Shown here one piece after another: positions 1 through 8,446 of a stretch of DNA of 64,000 bases (within the stretch, counting starts at the first letter, position 1; each line of letters starts with the position of its first letter). The stretch spans positions 41,913 to 105,912 of the forward strand of contig CAMRSM010000012.1 in the NCBI GenBank assembly GCA_947053345.1, read 5' to 3'. Origin of the DNA: an uncultured Lachnospiraceae bacterium (lineage in GTDB: Bacteria > Bacillota > Clostridia > Lachnospirales > Lachnospiraceae). The translations under genes and the position numbers were made by a program. The notes under the pieces are model-generated. The model did no database searches and was not told the origin of the DNA. It saw only the letters and a program-made list of their open reading frames with translations.

Positions 1-34
1 TTCACTTATTCAAACAGGAGCATTTTTTTCTTAA

Positions 35-850
35 CTAATAATCCAGTAACTTAACAGAAGTTGATACAACCCCATTCACAGAGCATACCGCCAGTATTCT
101 ATACCAATTTGAATTTGTTCCGTCAGGCGCAAAAATCCGGAAATAATCTGCAATCTGCTGCGTGCCATCATTATTTGTTGTCTTAATGCTGCCGCCGCTT
201 TCGATTGCATATCCGGCCTTTATGTTTTGATACAAAATATTGTGCCCTGTCAGGGTTGACGAAATCCCCGGTGCATAAGTCCAATCCGTCGTTTGGATTA
301 CCTTTACTATAACAGAGCCTGCAACCGTGATATTAACATCATATGTTTTGCCTACATCCATTTCCGCCGCTGCCACATAGAAGGTCAATCCATCATCCAG
401 ATCGGTTCCCGGAATACCACTTCCGACCGCGCCTGCACTTTCATTCGTTAATTCGAGCTCGATCTCATCATACGAATAGCTTGTCTCGGCTGCCCTACCC
501 AAGTTTGGTGTCACATAGAACTCCAATGTCTCATCCAGATTGGTTCCCGGAATACCACTTCCAACCGCATCTGCACTTTCATTCGTTAATTCGAGCTCGA
601 TCTCATCATACGAATAGCTTGTCTCGGCTGCCCTACCCAAGTTTGGTGTCACATAGAACTCCAATGTCTCATCCAGGTCGGTTCCCGGAATACTACTTCC
701 GACCGCGTCTGCACTTTCATTCGTTAATTCGAGCCCGATCTCATCATACGAATAGCTTGTCTCGGTCTCTGCTGCTGACACTCGTTGCCCAGACAGTATG
801 ATTGTCAGGGTCACCGCCAAAATCCCAAACGTAAATTTAAAATTTTTCAT
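35..850 (-). CDS. Secreted tandem-repeat protein
   Basis: A 271-residue protein of unknown function, probably exported. Residues 1-26 are a signal peptide: a Lys-containing N-terminus, a hydrophobic core and a VSA/AE cleavage site. Residues 28-160 are three copies of an acidic 46-residue repeat (TSYSYDEIELELTNES...IPGTDLDETLEFYV); the second and third begin near residues 74 and 120. Residues 161-271 are unique and beta-rich looking. No LPXTG or membrane anchor is seen, so it is probably released or loosely bound. AAAGGAGG precedes the ATG, and a perfect consensus promoter lies upstream, so strong expression is inferred. I do not recognise the family. Confidence 0.85.
   Translation of the reverse strand: MKNFKFTFGILAVTLTIILSGQRVSAAETETSYSYDEIGLELTNESADAVGSSIPGTDLDETLEFYVTPNLGRAAETSYSYDEIELELTNESADAVGSGIPGTNLDETLEFYVTPNLGRAAETSYSYDEIELELTNESAGAVGSGIPGTDLDDGLTFYVAAAEMDVGKTYDVNITVAGSVIVKVIQTTDWTYAPGISSTLTGHNILYQNIKAGYAIESGGSIKTTNNDGTQQIADYFRIFAPDGTNSNWYRILAVCSVNGVVSTSVKLLDY
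371..772 (-). repeat. 138-bp in-frame tandem repeat, about 3 copies
   Basis: The repeat region of the secreted protein is a DNA-level tandem repeat of 138 bp (46 codons). Copies two and three are nearly identical in sequence, including silent positions, so the duplication is recent. Copy number may vary between strains. Confidence 0.85.
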
Positions 851-903
851 ATACCTCCTTTGCTCAGTAAACTAATTTTGAATGATACATATGTTACATT
901 TTT

Positions 904-932
904 ATTATATCATCCTCCCCAAAAATTGTCAA
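904..932 (-). promoter_or_regulatory. Perfect consensus sigma-A promoter
   Basis: Read on the minus strand, TTGACA (927-932) and TATAAT (904-909) are separated by exactly 17 bp. The predicted start is near 897, giving a leader of about 47 nt before the secreted repeat protein. The rest of the 851-1241 gap holds the chemoreceptor terminator and no gene I can support. Confidence 0.8.
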
Positions 933-1143
933 TGGACTGTTTCCCGCAGTTCATTGCTTAAAACTGTCCACGGCATCCCGGAAAACCATGACGCAGAATT
1001 CTTGCTACTTACACTTCTTACATTTAAAGATTCCTGTTTCCTTGCCGCTTCCCTGCAATCTATACGCAACATCAATGCCGCCACTTCCTTATAATTTTCT
1101 ATTATGAAGTGTCTTCCTTTCCTTCTTCCGATTCGTTTAAAGC

Positions 1144-1190
1144 AAAAAAAGTTCCGGGAATAAACTCTCCAAGTTCATTCCCGGAACTTT
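1144..1190 (-). terminator. Rho-independent terminator of the chemoreceptor gene
   Basis: A 14-bp perfect inverted repeat (AAAGTTCCGGGAAT at 1148-1161 with its complement at 1177-1190) is followed on the minus strand by a run of seven T. It sits about 50 bp after the stop codon of the chemoreceptor gene. Confidence 0.85.
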
Positions 1191-1241
1191 TAATATAAAA
1201 AGATCACCCCTGAATTCTATCATAAAATTCCGGCGACAAGC

Positions 1242-2660
1242 TCACTGTTCAAACACACCGATCTTATTCTGCTCCAAAATCTTCGCCTGATCAACAATTT
1301 TGTTAAATTCCCCGATCAATTCCTTTGAAAGGGCTGCCGCACGCTGATACTCTTTTTCCGCCTTTCCATAATCCTCCTGTTTGATGGCGGACATAACACT
1401 CTTGCCAAGCAAGTGGAACATTCGGTGCTTTTCGCCGAGACCACCCCAGATTCCCGCGATCGCACGGTTCTGTGGTTTCATCGCATAGTAGAAATGTCCG
1501 AACGCACATTTCGTGTCATCCGTCTGCAGCGGGGTGCACACGTGCGTGTTCACCATTTTCTCCAAAGCTGTAAGCCAGTTCTGATGCGCCAAAATCGCAT
1601 TCTGCACCGTCGTGATAAACACCTGGTTATCCAACATGTAAAAAACATCTTTCACCATATTGCCCATCTGTTTCGCAGTATCGTCCAGCTCTTTCTCCAC
1701 TACCGCAACCGGCTGCGTACCGACCAGAAGATCATCCGATATCCGGCTGACATCCTCCGCCTGCTCGTTTAAGTTGTCGCACTCTCCGGTCAGCTTGTTC
1801 ACCTGCTCCTGCACCGTCGTGACGGAACTGAATATTTCCTGGCCGGAAGCGGCGATCGTCGTGACGGAATCTGCGATCTCCGCAATGCTTCTCTCATTCT
1901 TCTGGTTGTTATCAAGAACCTTGAAGAGATCCTCCCTCATTTCCCCGATCTCCACAACGGTCTTATCCAGACTCTGGTGTGTCATCTTGGAAGCTTCTTC
2001 GATACGGTTTACAAGACCGCCCATACTTGCCGTCAGCTGCTGCGTCTCATCCGCCAGATTGCGGATCTGTTCTGCCACTACGGCAAAACCCCTTCCGGCA
2101 TCGCCTGCCCTCGCTGCCTCGATGGAAGCATTGAGCGCCAAAAGGTTTGTCTGCGACGAAATGGAATTGATGCCGTTGATCACTTCCGTCATATTATTCA
2201 AAACGCTCATCAACTGCTCCATATCGCGCTTCATCTCATCGGAGGTGCGCATGGTCTCCTCGGATCTCACAACAATAGAATTAAGTTCATTACTGCTATC
2301 GCTTACCTTACTGCTCATCTCACCCGCGAGCTCGGCTACCTGCTGTATATTTTCATTGAAGCTCTCATGGACGGATACAACCTCCGCCATGTTTTCCTCC
2401 GTGGTTCTGGCTGTCGCTATCACCTCGCGGGAAACCCTGCATAGGTTTTCATTGACCTCAGCCATACGCTCCGTGCAGTTGTGCATCACAAGATCCAACG
2501 CACTTATTTTCATCACAGAAGAAAATACTGATTTTGCCAGTTGGTTAAAATTTTCTCTTCCCTCACGCAGCCTCGCCTGTATCTGTAAGGCATCTACGTT
2601 CTTGCTGTCCTCCACCGGAATCATCCTTGCTATATTGTAAATCGCTTTCTTGTCTTTCAT
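1242..2660 (-). CDS. Cytosolic methyl-accepting chemotaxis protein with CZB domain
   Basis: A soluble chemoreceptor of 472 residues that should signal through CheA/CheW. No transmembrane segment is present. The signalling hairpin tip is visible around residues 163-200 ([15 protein letters not shown], then [15 protein letters not shown]). The C-terminus carries a chemoreceptor zinc-binding (CZB) domain from about residue 340, with [12 protein letters not shown] and KHRMFH supplying the expected His/Cys ligands. CZB receptors of this family sense zinc or oxidants such as hypochlorite. The ATG at 2660 is preferred over an in-frame GTG at 2664-2666 because GGAGG lies 5 nt before it. No other chemotaxis gene is in the window. 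Confidence 0.92.
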   Translation of the reverse strand: MKDKKAIYNIARMIPVEDSKNVDALQIQARLREGRENFNQLAKSVFSSVMKISALDLVMHNCTERMAEVNENLCRVSREVIATARTTEENMAEVVSVHESFNENIQQVAELAGEMSSKVSDSSNELNSIVVRSEETMRTSDEMKRDMEQLMSVLNNMTEVINGINSISSQTNLLALNASIEAARAGDAGRGFAVVAEQIRNLADETQQLTASMGGLVNRIEEASKMTHQSLDKTVVEIGEMREDLFKVLDNNQKNERSIAEIADSVTTIAASGQEIFSSVTTVQEQVNKLTGECDNLNEQAEDVSRISDDLLVGTQPVAVVEKELDDTAKQMGNMVKDVFYMLDNQVFITTVQNAILAHQNWLTALEKMVNTHVCTPLQTDDTKCAFGHFYYAMKPQNRAIAGIWGGLGEKHRMFHLLGKSVMSAIKQEDYGKAEKEYQRAAALSKELIGEFNKIVDQAKILEQNKIGVFEQ

Positions 2661-2821
2661 AAACACCTCCGATTTATACGCATTTTTGCACTTCTGTTAT
2701 ATTATAGCAGATTCCTTTTTCTCTTGCTACCATTATTTTAAATTTTTCGCGCATATTTTTGAGATCTAACATAAACCCGTCCCATAATACTGTACAAAAG
2801 GAAACACCTGTCAATACCCTG

Positions 2822-4096
2822 TCAAACGCCCGCTACAAGGACTCTTTCCATCACCACGGCTCTTGGGCCTTCGAAATTTTTCTCCACCTGCATTTCCTTG
2901 GAAAATACCAACGTCTTTTGCGCTTCAAAAATGTTTCCGTTCACGGAGCCTCCTGTCACCGGCACAACCTTCTCGCCGTCGTAAAGAAAACCCAGCCGGA
3001 TCTCACCCCCAAAATGCCCGGTAAAATCATTCATCTGGAAATCCGAAAAATTGACAACCTCCAGATAAGGCTGCGCTTTCAGTTCGTCAAGGGAAACTTT
3101 CCCCGCAGGAACCTTACAGCCGCCAAAATCCCCGGTCGGCTCAATCCCAAGGTATTGGGCAAAACGATTGCCGCCGTGGATCATCATCAGTTTCCCGTCC
3201 TTTACCAGTTCCCTGTCCTTCATTGGGATTCCCTCACCGGAAAACGGCACTACGGCTTTCATTGTCAGATTAACACGGTCTTTTAAGACCCCATCGCCCT
3301 GCACATCACAGCCGGCAGAAAACGGCGAATATTTCTGGTAAATCATTGAAGACTCTGCACGGCCGACATAATACTGCATGAGCTCTTTCACATAGCCGCC
3401 CGTTAAGATCACACGGTACTCTCCCGCTGCCGGCGCAGTTTTTGCCTTCGCACGTGCACGTGTCAGATCCATAACGCCGCGGACTTTTTCCTGAAGGGCA
3501 TCCGTATTCCAATCATCATAGGCGAAATCCTGATAGGTTTCCACATCTTGTCCGTCTACACACTGCACGACGAACTCACCCCACACACGGTTCTTCCTAT
3601 ACGACACATCCACACCGCGTGAATTTATGATATGTGTGGTGCAGCAGCGCGCAAATACCTCTGCAGAATTCAGAAAAACCTCCTCATGTACGTCCTCGGC
3701 AAACAGTGCCTGCGAAAACCCCTGCACCGTCTCCGAAAGTGTCTTCTCCGAAAGGGTACTTTTAACCTCTACCAATTCTTCTTTCGTTCCTGCATACAAA
3801 TCATAATATCGGTTCTTCACAAATCCGGCGGCATAATACGCGTCGGAAAAAAGTTTTTCTATCTCCTGCTGTGTCTGGCTTTCCTGCACGCTCACCGAAG
3901 CCACACCGCGGAAACGCACACCGTCCTCCTCGAACACACGGTACGCCGAAACGTTTGCCGTTGTCACATTTTTCCGTCGCTGCATATCAAGTTCCTTCTT
4001 GATAAAAAACAGTTCCGCGGACTCCTCCTTTGTCATAGTAATCTGATAATCTTCAATCCCGCACGTCTTCAGTGCGGAAAAAATCCGGTCTATCAT
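2822..4096 (-). CDS. tldE: TldE/PmbA-like metalloprotease-family subunit
   Basis: A 424-residue member of the TldD/PmbA family, lying downstream of TldD and on the same strand. In characterised systems TldD and TldE form a heterodimeric protease that trims modified peptides such as microcin B17 and degrades CcdA; TldE is the partner lacking the metal motif. This protein has no HExxxH, which fits the TldE role, and it has the usual family length. AAGGAAGGA precedes the ATG. The gap to TldD is about 170 bp and contains a duplicated 26-bp sequence. No RiPP modification enzymes are nearby. Confidence 0.9.
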   Translation of the reverse strand: MIDRIFSALKTCGIEDYQITMTKEESAELFFIKKELDMQRRKNVTTANVSAYRVFEEDGVRFRGVASVSVQESQTQQEIEKLFSDAYYAAGFVKNRYYDLYAGTKEELVEVKSTLSEKTLSETVQGFSQALFAEDVHEEVFLNSAEVFARCCTTHIINSRGVDVSYRKNRVWGEFVVQCVDGQDVETYQDFAYDDWNTDALQEKVRGVMDLTRARAKAKTAPAAGEYRVILTGGYVKELMQYYVGRAESSMIYQKYSPFSAGCDVQGDGVLKDRVNLTMKAVVPFSGEGIPMKDRELVKDGKLMMIHGGNRFAQYLGIEPTGDFGGCKVPAGKVSLDELKAQPYLEVVNFSDFQMNDFTGHFGGEIRLGFLYDGEKVVPVTGGSVNGNIFEAQKTLVFSKEMQVEKNFEGPRAVVMERVLVAGV

Positions 4097-4122
4097 GGAA
4101 CAATCCTTCCTTTCTTATTGCA

Positions 4123-4252
4123 AGTTCCGCAGATGCCCTTCCAGCCCCTCTTCCCGCAGCGGAATTTCTGTCCGCTCCTCTCCCACAAATTCCGCTGGGA
4201 GCTCTTCGCGCACCTGCTGTTTTACGAGTTCCGCAGATGCCCTTCCAGCCCC
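4123..4252. repeat. 102-bp-family tandem repeat between tldD and tldE
   Basis: A 26-bp sequence beginning AGTTCCGCAGATGCCC occurs at 4123-4148 and again at 4227-4252, 104 bp apart. The unit between contains CAGCGGAATTT and its inverted complement. The unit aligns along its length with the tandem units at 17274-17490 (shared AGTTCCGC start, TCCGCTCC core, GTGCTGTTTT-like end), so both belong to one repeat family. Confidence 0.75.
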
Positions 4253-4265
4253 CGCACTCCAACAA

Positions 4266-5696
4266 TCAACCAAGTCTGATCTTTGCCTTGATATATGGGC
4301 CGCCGTCCGAAACCTTCACCCATTCTTTATAGCCCTTGCCGCAGAATCCGCTGCCGCAGAGCACGGATACATCAGAAATCATGCTGATGGATTTTAACAG
4401 ATCCGGCACATAGCCTGTCAACACGATCGGTGAATAAATCTTTCCTGTCAGCTTGCCGTCCCGGATCTCCCTCGCAATATTTACCATACACTGGATGCCC
4501 CAGTTTTTCGGATCCTCCATACCACTCGACGCTTCTTCGAGCAGAAAACCGTAGGAGATCGACGCGATCATATCCTCCACCTTATCACTGCCTGCCTCAA
4601 AATAAGTATTCGTCATGCGGGTGTACGCTTTCCTCTCATAATTCTCGCGCCTTCCATTTCCCGTCGGATCCGTGCCAAGATGCATCGCCGACTGTGCATC
4701 GCTGATCCCGGCCTTCAGTATCCCGTGGTCGATGACCAGCGTATCCTGTGCCGGAATGCCCTCATCGTCAAAGAAATATGATGCCACTTCCTTTGCTGCA
4801 GCTGCCCCATCATGCATATTCACAAGCTCCGAGGCAACCTGTTTTCCGACATACTGCTTTGCCAGCGCACGGTTCTTCACAAACATGTCCATCTCCACGC
4901 CGTGTCCGAACGCCTCATGTACGATCATACCGGTGACATCCGGCCTGCAGACGCACTCATATTCCCCTGGCGGGATCGGCTCACTCGAAAGCAGGTCAAG
5001 TGCATTCTGAGCCACACTCCCGACATTTTCCCCGATTTCGTCCAGCAGCTCCGCCCCGCCCAGCAAGGAAAAGCCGCGGTAACTGTCCTTGACTTCCTCG
5101 CCGCGCGATGCCATCACATCCACGCCGCCGCACATCCAGAGCACATTCTGCTCCATATCACGGTTTTTCGACAAAAACAGCTTGCTGCATTTCTGGTAGC
5201 TTGCAAACGCATGGCAGTCAAGCACCTTATCGCTGAAAGCGCGCCCCGCCTCGCTGACCTTCGTCAGCCGGCCGATGATTTTTTCGTCGCCGTACTCCTC
5301 CGGGTCAATCTCATACTCCGTGCTGTCCTCAAATACAAGCGGATCATCAGCAAGCATCGCGTAACAGCTTTTCTTCACTCCCTCCGGCAGCCGGTCAGAC
5401 ATCGGTATCAGGCCGTTCTTCACTGCTGCCACAATCTCTTCGACCCTATCCTCCGAAAGTTCGTTGAATGAATATTCCGCATAGCTCGTTCCATCGTACA
5501 CTTTCGCCACAAACCCGCGCCCTGTAAGCATCGCATCCATCCCAATCCCTGTGCTCGTCTTTGAGACACTGTAACTTTTTGCCGTGGAATCCTGCGCCAG
5601 AAGCGACGCATACGGAAATTCCGAAAGCAGCCGGTCGCGCAATTTTACAAGCGCCGGCTTTACCCGCTTTAAATATTCGCTTTGTTTTACTTTCAT
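4266..5696 (-). CDS. tldD: TldD metalloprotease
   Basis: The catalytic subunit of the TldD/TldE protease, 476 residues. The zinc motif HEAFGH (HExxxH) lies near residues 260-265, followed by GVEMD, and the C-terminal GSGFCGKG matches the family position of the cysteine metal ligand. In known systems it degrades unstructured peptides and removes leader segments from RiPPs. I chose the ATG at 5696 because AGAGGA is correctly spaced there; the ATG at 5702 abuts it. The substrate here is unknown, since no RiPP cluster is in view. Confidence 0.94.
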   Translation of the reverse strand: MKVKQSEYLKRVKPALVKLRDRLLSEFPYASLLAQDSTAKSYSVSKTSTGIGMDAMLTGRGFVAKVYDGTSYAEYSFNELSEDRVEEIVAAVKNGLIPMSDRLPEGVKKSCYAMLADDPLVFEDSTEYEIDPEEYGDEKIIGRLTKVSEAGRAFSDKVLDCHAFASYQKCSKLFLSKNRDMEQNVLWMCGGVDVMASRGEEVKDSYRGFSLLGGAELLDEIGENVGSVAQNALDLLSSEPIPPGEYECVCRPDVTGMIVHEAFGHGVEMDMFVKNRALAKQYVGKQVASELVNMHDGAAAAKEVASYFFDDEGIPAQDTLVIDHGILKAGISDAQSAMHLGTDPTGNGRRENYERKAYTRMTNTYFEAGSDKVEDMIASISYGFLLEEASSGMEDPKNWGIQCMVNIAREIRDGKLTGKIYSPIVLTGYVPDLLKSISMISDVSVLCGSGFCGKGYKEWVKVSDGGPYIKAKIRLG

Positions 5697-5752
5697 GCCC
5701 ATTCCTCTTTTCTAAATTGCCTTATAATAACTTTGTACATACCAAAACGGAA

Positions 5753-6502
5753 TCAACCGGAAATCCCGGGTGGATCCGTAGTACAGCCCTCGAGCAGCCC
5801 TCTCGCCTCCTCCCAGGTTTTCACGGTAAGCACGTCATCCCGCCCTTCATACGGAAGGTCGATCGCGCCGATATACCACAGAGGCGTGATCCCCACGCCT
5901 CTCGCCCCGACGATATCGCACTCATACTGATCGCCGGCATACCAGACCTGCTCCGGTACAAGCCCCGCCTTTTTTAGTGCCAACTCAAAAATCCGCCGGT
6001 TCGGCTTGCGGTAAAGATACTCGCTTGTAGCAATAATAAACTCAAATCCATTATCCGGGATCAGGCGCTGGATCCTCTCGCCCACCACCTCCCCGGCATA
6101 TGAAATATTGCTGATCACGCCGGTGCGGATTCCCCGCTCTTTCAAAAATGAAAGAAAGGCCTCAATCCCCAACGTCGGCTTTCCCGGTGATGCGGCATCC
6201 CAGAATACCCGGTCAAGATCCGCGCCGGAGATCGAAAGCTTCACCCCCTGCGATTCGTACAGGTAGCGGGTAAACATATGGTTCGGGATTTCCAACTGGA
6301 ACAAATGCTTTTTCGCAGGATCGAACCGCCCAAGCTCCTGGTTCATCGCGTCGGCCGCCGCCTGGATTTCCTCTGCCGTCCTGCCGTATTTATTTTCAAT
6401 GGCGTATTCAAGAACCGCCCGCGTGCCCCGCAGCCCATCAAACCTCTCCTCACCGACCAATGTCTGACCGTAATCAAACAGGATCATTTTCGGCTCTTTC
6501 AT
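5753..6502 (-). CDS. HAD-superfamily hydrolase
   Basis: A 249-residue haloacid dehalogenase-family phosphatase. Motif I is FDYGQT near residue 10, with the nucleophile Asp but Tyr-Gly in place of the usual x-Asp-Gly; many YjjG-like HADs show similar changes. Motif II is ISN, the motif III Lys lies in YRKPNRRIF, and motif IV is AGDQYECDIVGA. A helical cap lies between motifs I and II. The substrate is not predictable. GGAGAAGG precedes the ATG. It ends just upstream of tldD. Confidence 0.85.
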   Translation of the reverse strand: MKEPKMILFDYGQTLVGEERFDGLRGTRAVLEYAIENKYGRTAEEIQAAADAMNQELGRFDPAKKHLFQLEIPNHMFTRYLYESQGVKLSISGADLDRVFWDAASPGKPTLGIEAFLSFLKERGIRTGVISNISYAGEVVGERIQRLIPDNGFEFIIATSEYLYRKPNRRIFELALKKAGLVPEQVWYAGDQYECDIVGARGVGITPLWYIGAIDLPYEGRDDVLTVKTWEEARGLLEGCTTDPPGISG

Positions 6503-6544
6503 ACCTTCTCCTCTCCGCCATCCACCGGCCGTGTACTATGTCTC

Positions 6545-7033
6545 TTATCCCTTCCTTCCGTCTGCAAGACGGATCCTGTAGACCGTCTCACATTCCCGGA
6601 AATCTTTATCTACCAGATCTTTTATTTCCGCATCCCCCGCTTTTTCAAGGGACAGCCCCTTTGACTGGCAGTAGTTTTGGAACGTGCGGTAACTTGCCTG
6701 ATTTTCCGCTGCGATCGTCACAAGGATCTCCCTCGCCCCTTTCCGCCTCGCATGGGAAACGGATGCATCGATCAGCCTGGTTGCAAGCCCCCTTCTCCGG
6801 TATTCCCCCAGCACCCCGATCTGCCAGATAAAAAACTGTTCACCGCTTATCAGATTCATGATATAGCCGACCGGCTTCCCGTCCTCCATAAGCAAAGAGC
6901 CTACCCCGCCAAAGAAATTGCATATAACCCAATAAGTGTACGGCGTATGCAGATCCAACGTCGTACAATCTGAAGCCAGCTTCCTTAGAACCGGTCCGTC
7001 TTCCGTTCCGATACTGCGCAGTTCAATACCCAT
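6545..7033 (-). CDS. GNAT acetyltransferase, EctA-like
   Basis: A 162-residue GNAT enzyme. The acetyl-CoA motif is GVLGEYRRRGLATRLI, and the N-terminal LDLHTPYTYWVICNFF with FIWQIGV resembles L-2,4-diaminobutyrate acetyltransferase (EctA) of ectoine synthesis. No ectB or ectC is in the window, so an ectoine role is unproven; a related amine substrate is as likely. It follows closely after the small 48-residue gene on the same strand. Confidence 0.82.
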   Translation of the reverse strand: MGIELRSIGTEDGPVLRKLASDCTTLDLHTPYTYWVICNFFGGVGSLLMEDGKPVGYIMNLISGEQFFIWQIGVLGEYRRRGLATRLIDASVSHARRKGAREILVTIAAENQASYRTFQNYCQSKGLSLEKAGDAEIKDLVDKDFRECETVYRIRLADGRKG

Positions 7034-7058
7034 TTCTGTCCACCGCCTTCCCGCTCTT

Positions 7059-7205
7059 TTACTTCGCGCCCATCCTGCGCTGCTGCACCATCTTTTTCGG
7101 TGCCGGCTGCGCGGAATATTTCGTGTTCGTCTTCCCGAACGGGATATTGTTTTTCTTTGATGCCATCAGATCAAATGCGGCATGCTCCTTTTTCTTCTTA
7201 CCCAT
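7059..7205 (-). CDS. Small basic protein, 48 residues
   Basis: A short open frame with a very strong site (AGGAGGTG, 6-7 nt before ATG). The protein starts MGKKKKEHAAFDLMASKKNN and ends KKMVQQRRMGAK; it is Lys/Arg/Gln rich and predicted soluble or disordered. It lies 20 bp downstream of an unrecognised gene and 25 bp upstream of the EctA-like GNAT, so the three are probably cotranscribed. Function is unknown; a ribosome- or nucleic-acid-associated role would fit the charge but is only a guess. Confidence 0.7.
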   Translation of the reverse strand: MGKKKKEHAAFDLMASKKNNIPFGKTNTKYSAQPAPKKMVQQRRMGAK

Positions 7206-7225
7206 AAAAAACACCTCCTGAATTT

Positions 7226-8305
7226 TCAGTCTGCCTTCGGCAGGTTTTCCTTTATTTTCCGAGCCCAGGCATCATATTCCGACTCCGTAAGTTCCCGCCC
7301 GATCTCTACCGACGGTTTCAGCGCCGGATGCGGAACGGCAAGGAAATTCGCAGAAAAGCTGCGGTTGATTCCAGTCTCGAAAAGTATGATCACCCCGCGG
7401 CCGTCAACCTCCGGGATGGCCTCCGGCGGCATCTCGCCCCAGATCAGCCGCATCGCGTCATCCTGCTCAAAGGTATCATGGCCGGCAGCGCCGTAATTGC
7501 ATTCCATAAACTGCATGCTGTAGGAATTGTTCCAGCAGTCGTCCGGATACTCTCCGTGTGCCAGACGAATCAGGGACTCTGCCGCATGGAATTCATGCAT
7601 GCCGTATTTCTCACCAAGTTTCCGATGAATCTGTTCCTCCAGCAGAAAAAGCAGGTGGAAGCAATTGTTCATGTCGTTTGCCTCGGCCAGAAAGCCTGAT
7701 TTTTTCGCCGGATACAGCACCAGCAGCTTTCGTTTTCCGCAGGTATTCCGCATCAAATCCACATAGTATACAGATTTAAGATACGGGCTCTCCGGGGTCT
7801 CCTCGGTCAGATATTTTACCTGCTCTGCTATTTCCTGTTCTTCCATAATTTTCCTTAAGGAAACATCTCTTGTCAGAAATGCCATGACCGAAACACATAG
7901 AATATTAAAACCAAAGTATACTCTCGCCCAGTCCCCGTTTTTTCTGTATATTTCGCTCATATCCTCCGGCAGTCCGCATTCCCCATCCGCCTCAAGACTT
8001 TGAAACATCTCATAGACCTGTTTACAGGAACGGGAAAACAATTTGACGATTCCCTCCCCCGCAGAGGTATCCTCCTCCTTTTCACAGGCGAAGCCGATAA
8101 AATTAGACAGCAGACTTGCCTTATACAGATCCATCTTTTCCAGCAGCCCACTCAACTCCCTGGTAAATTCAATCAACCTGCCTTCGTTGATCGCTGCACC
8201 AACTTCCTGTCCGAATTCCGGCAGCTGGTGCAGAAGCTTCTCATTCCCCAGTTCCTCCCACTCCGTCTCCCTGCACAAAAAATCCAACAGTGTTTTATTT
8301 ACCAT
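7226..8305 (-). CDS. Unrecognised protein, 359 residues
   Basis: An acidic, mainly helical-looking soluble protein that I cannot assign. It has no signal peptide and no clear nucleotide motif. A His-rich central stretch (NNCFHLLFLLEEQIHR, then MHEFHAAESLIRLAH) is the only conspicuous pattern. The ATG at 8305 is chosen because AAAGGAGGG precedes it; upstream codons lack a site. Downstream is the 48-residue basic protein, 20 bp away. Confidence 0.75.
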   Translation of the reverse strand: MVNKTLLDFLCRETEWEELGNEKLLHQLPEFGQEVGAAINEGRLIEFTRELSGLLEKMDLYKASLLSNFIGFACEKEEDTSAGEGIVKLFSRSCKQVYEMFQSLEADGECGLPEDMSEIYRKNGDWARVYFGFNILCVSVMAFLTRDVSLRKIMEEQEIAEQVKYLTEETPESPYLKSVYYVDLMRNTCGKRKLLVLYPAKKSGFLAEANDMNNCFHLLFLLEEQIHRKLGEKYGMHEFHAAESLIRLAHGEYPDDCWNNSYSMQFMECNYGAAGHDTFEQDDAMRLIWGEMPPEAIPEVDGRGVIILFETGINRSFSANFLAVPHPALKPSVEIGRELTESEYDAWARKIKENLPKAD

Positions 8306-8446
8306 TGTCTCCCTCCTTTTCCATACCACAGGCCTTCGCACAGTCTATCCCTTTGCACCGGGCATTCATACTGCCCCGAAACCCTACCAGTATTTTACCA
8401 CATTTCTCCTCATATTGTAAAGCTCCGGAAACAGGTTGGGCGACGG

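Noticed and set aside
343..801. A 152-codon plus-strand frame with three internal repeats
   Set aside because: It is antisense to the secreted repeat protein, has His/Arg/Pro-rich shadow composition and no ribosome site; its repeats only mirror the real gene.
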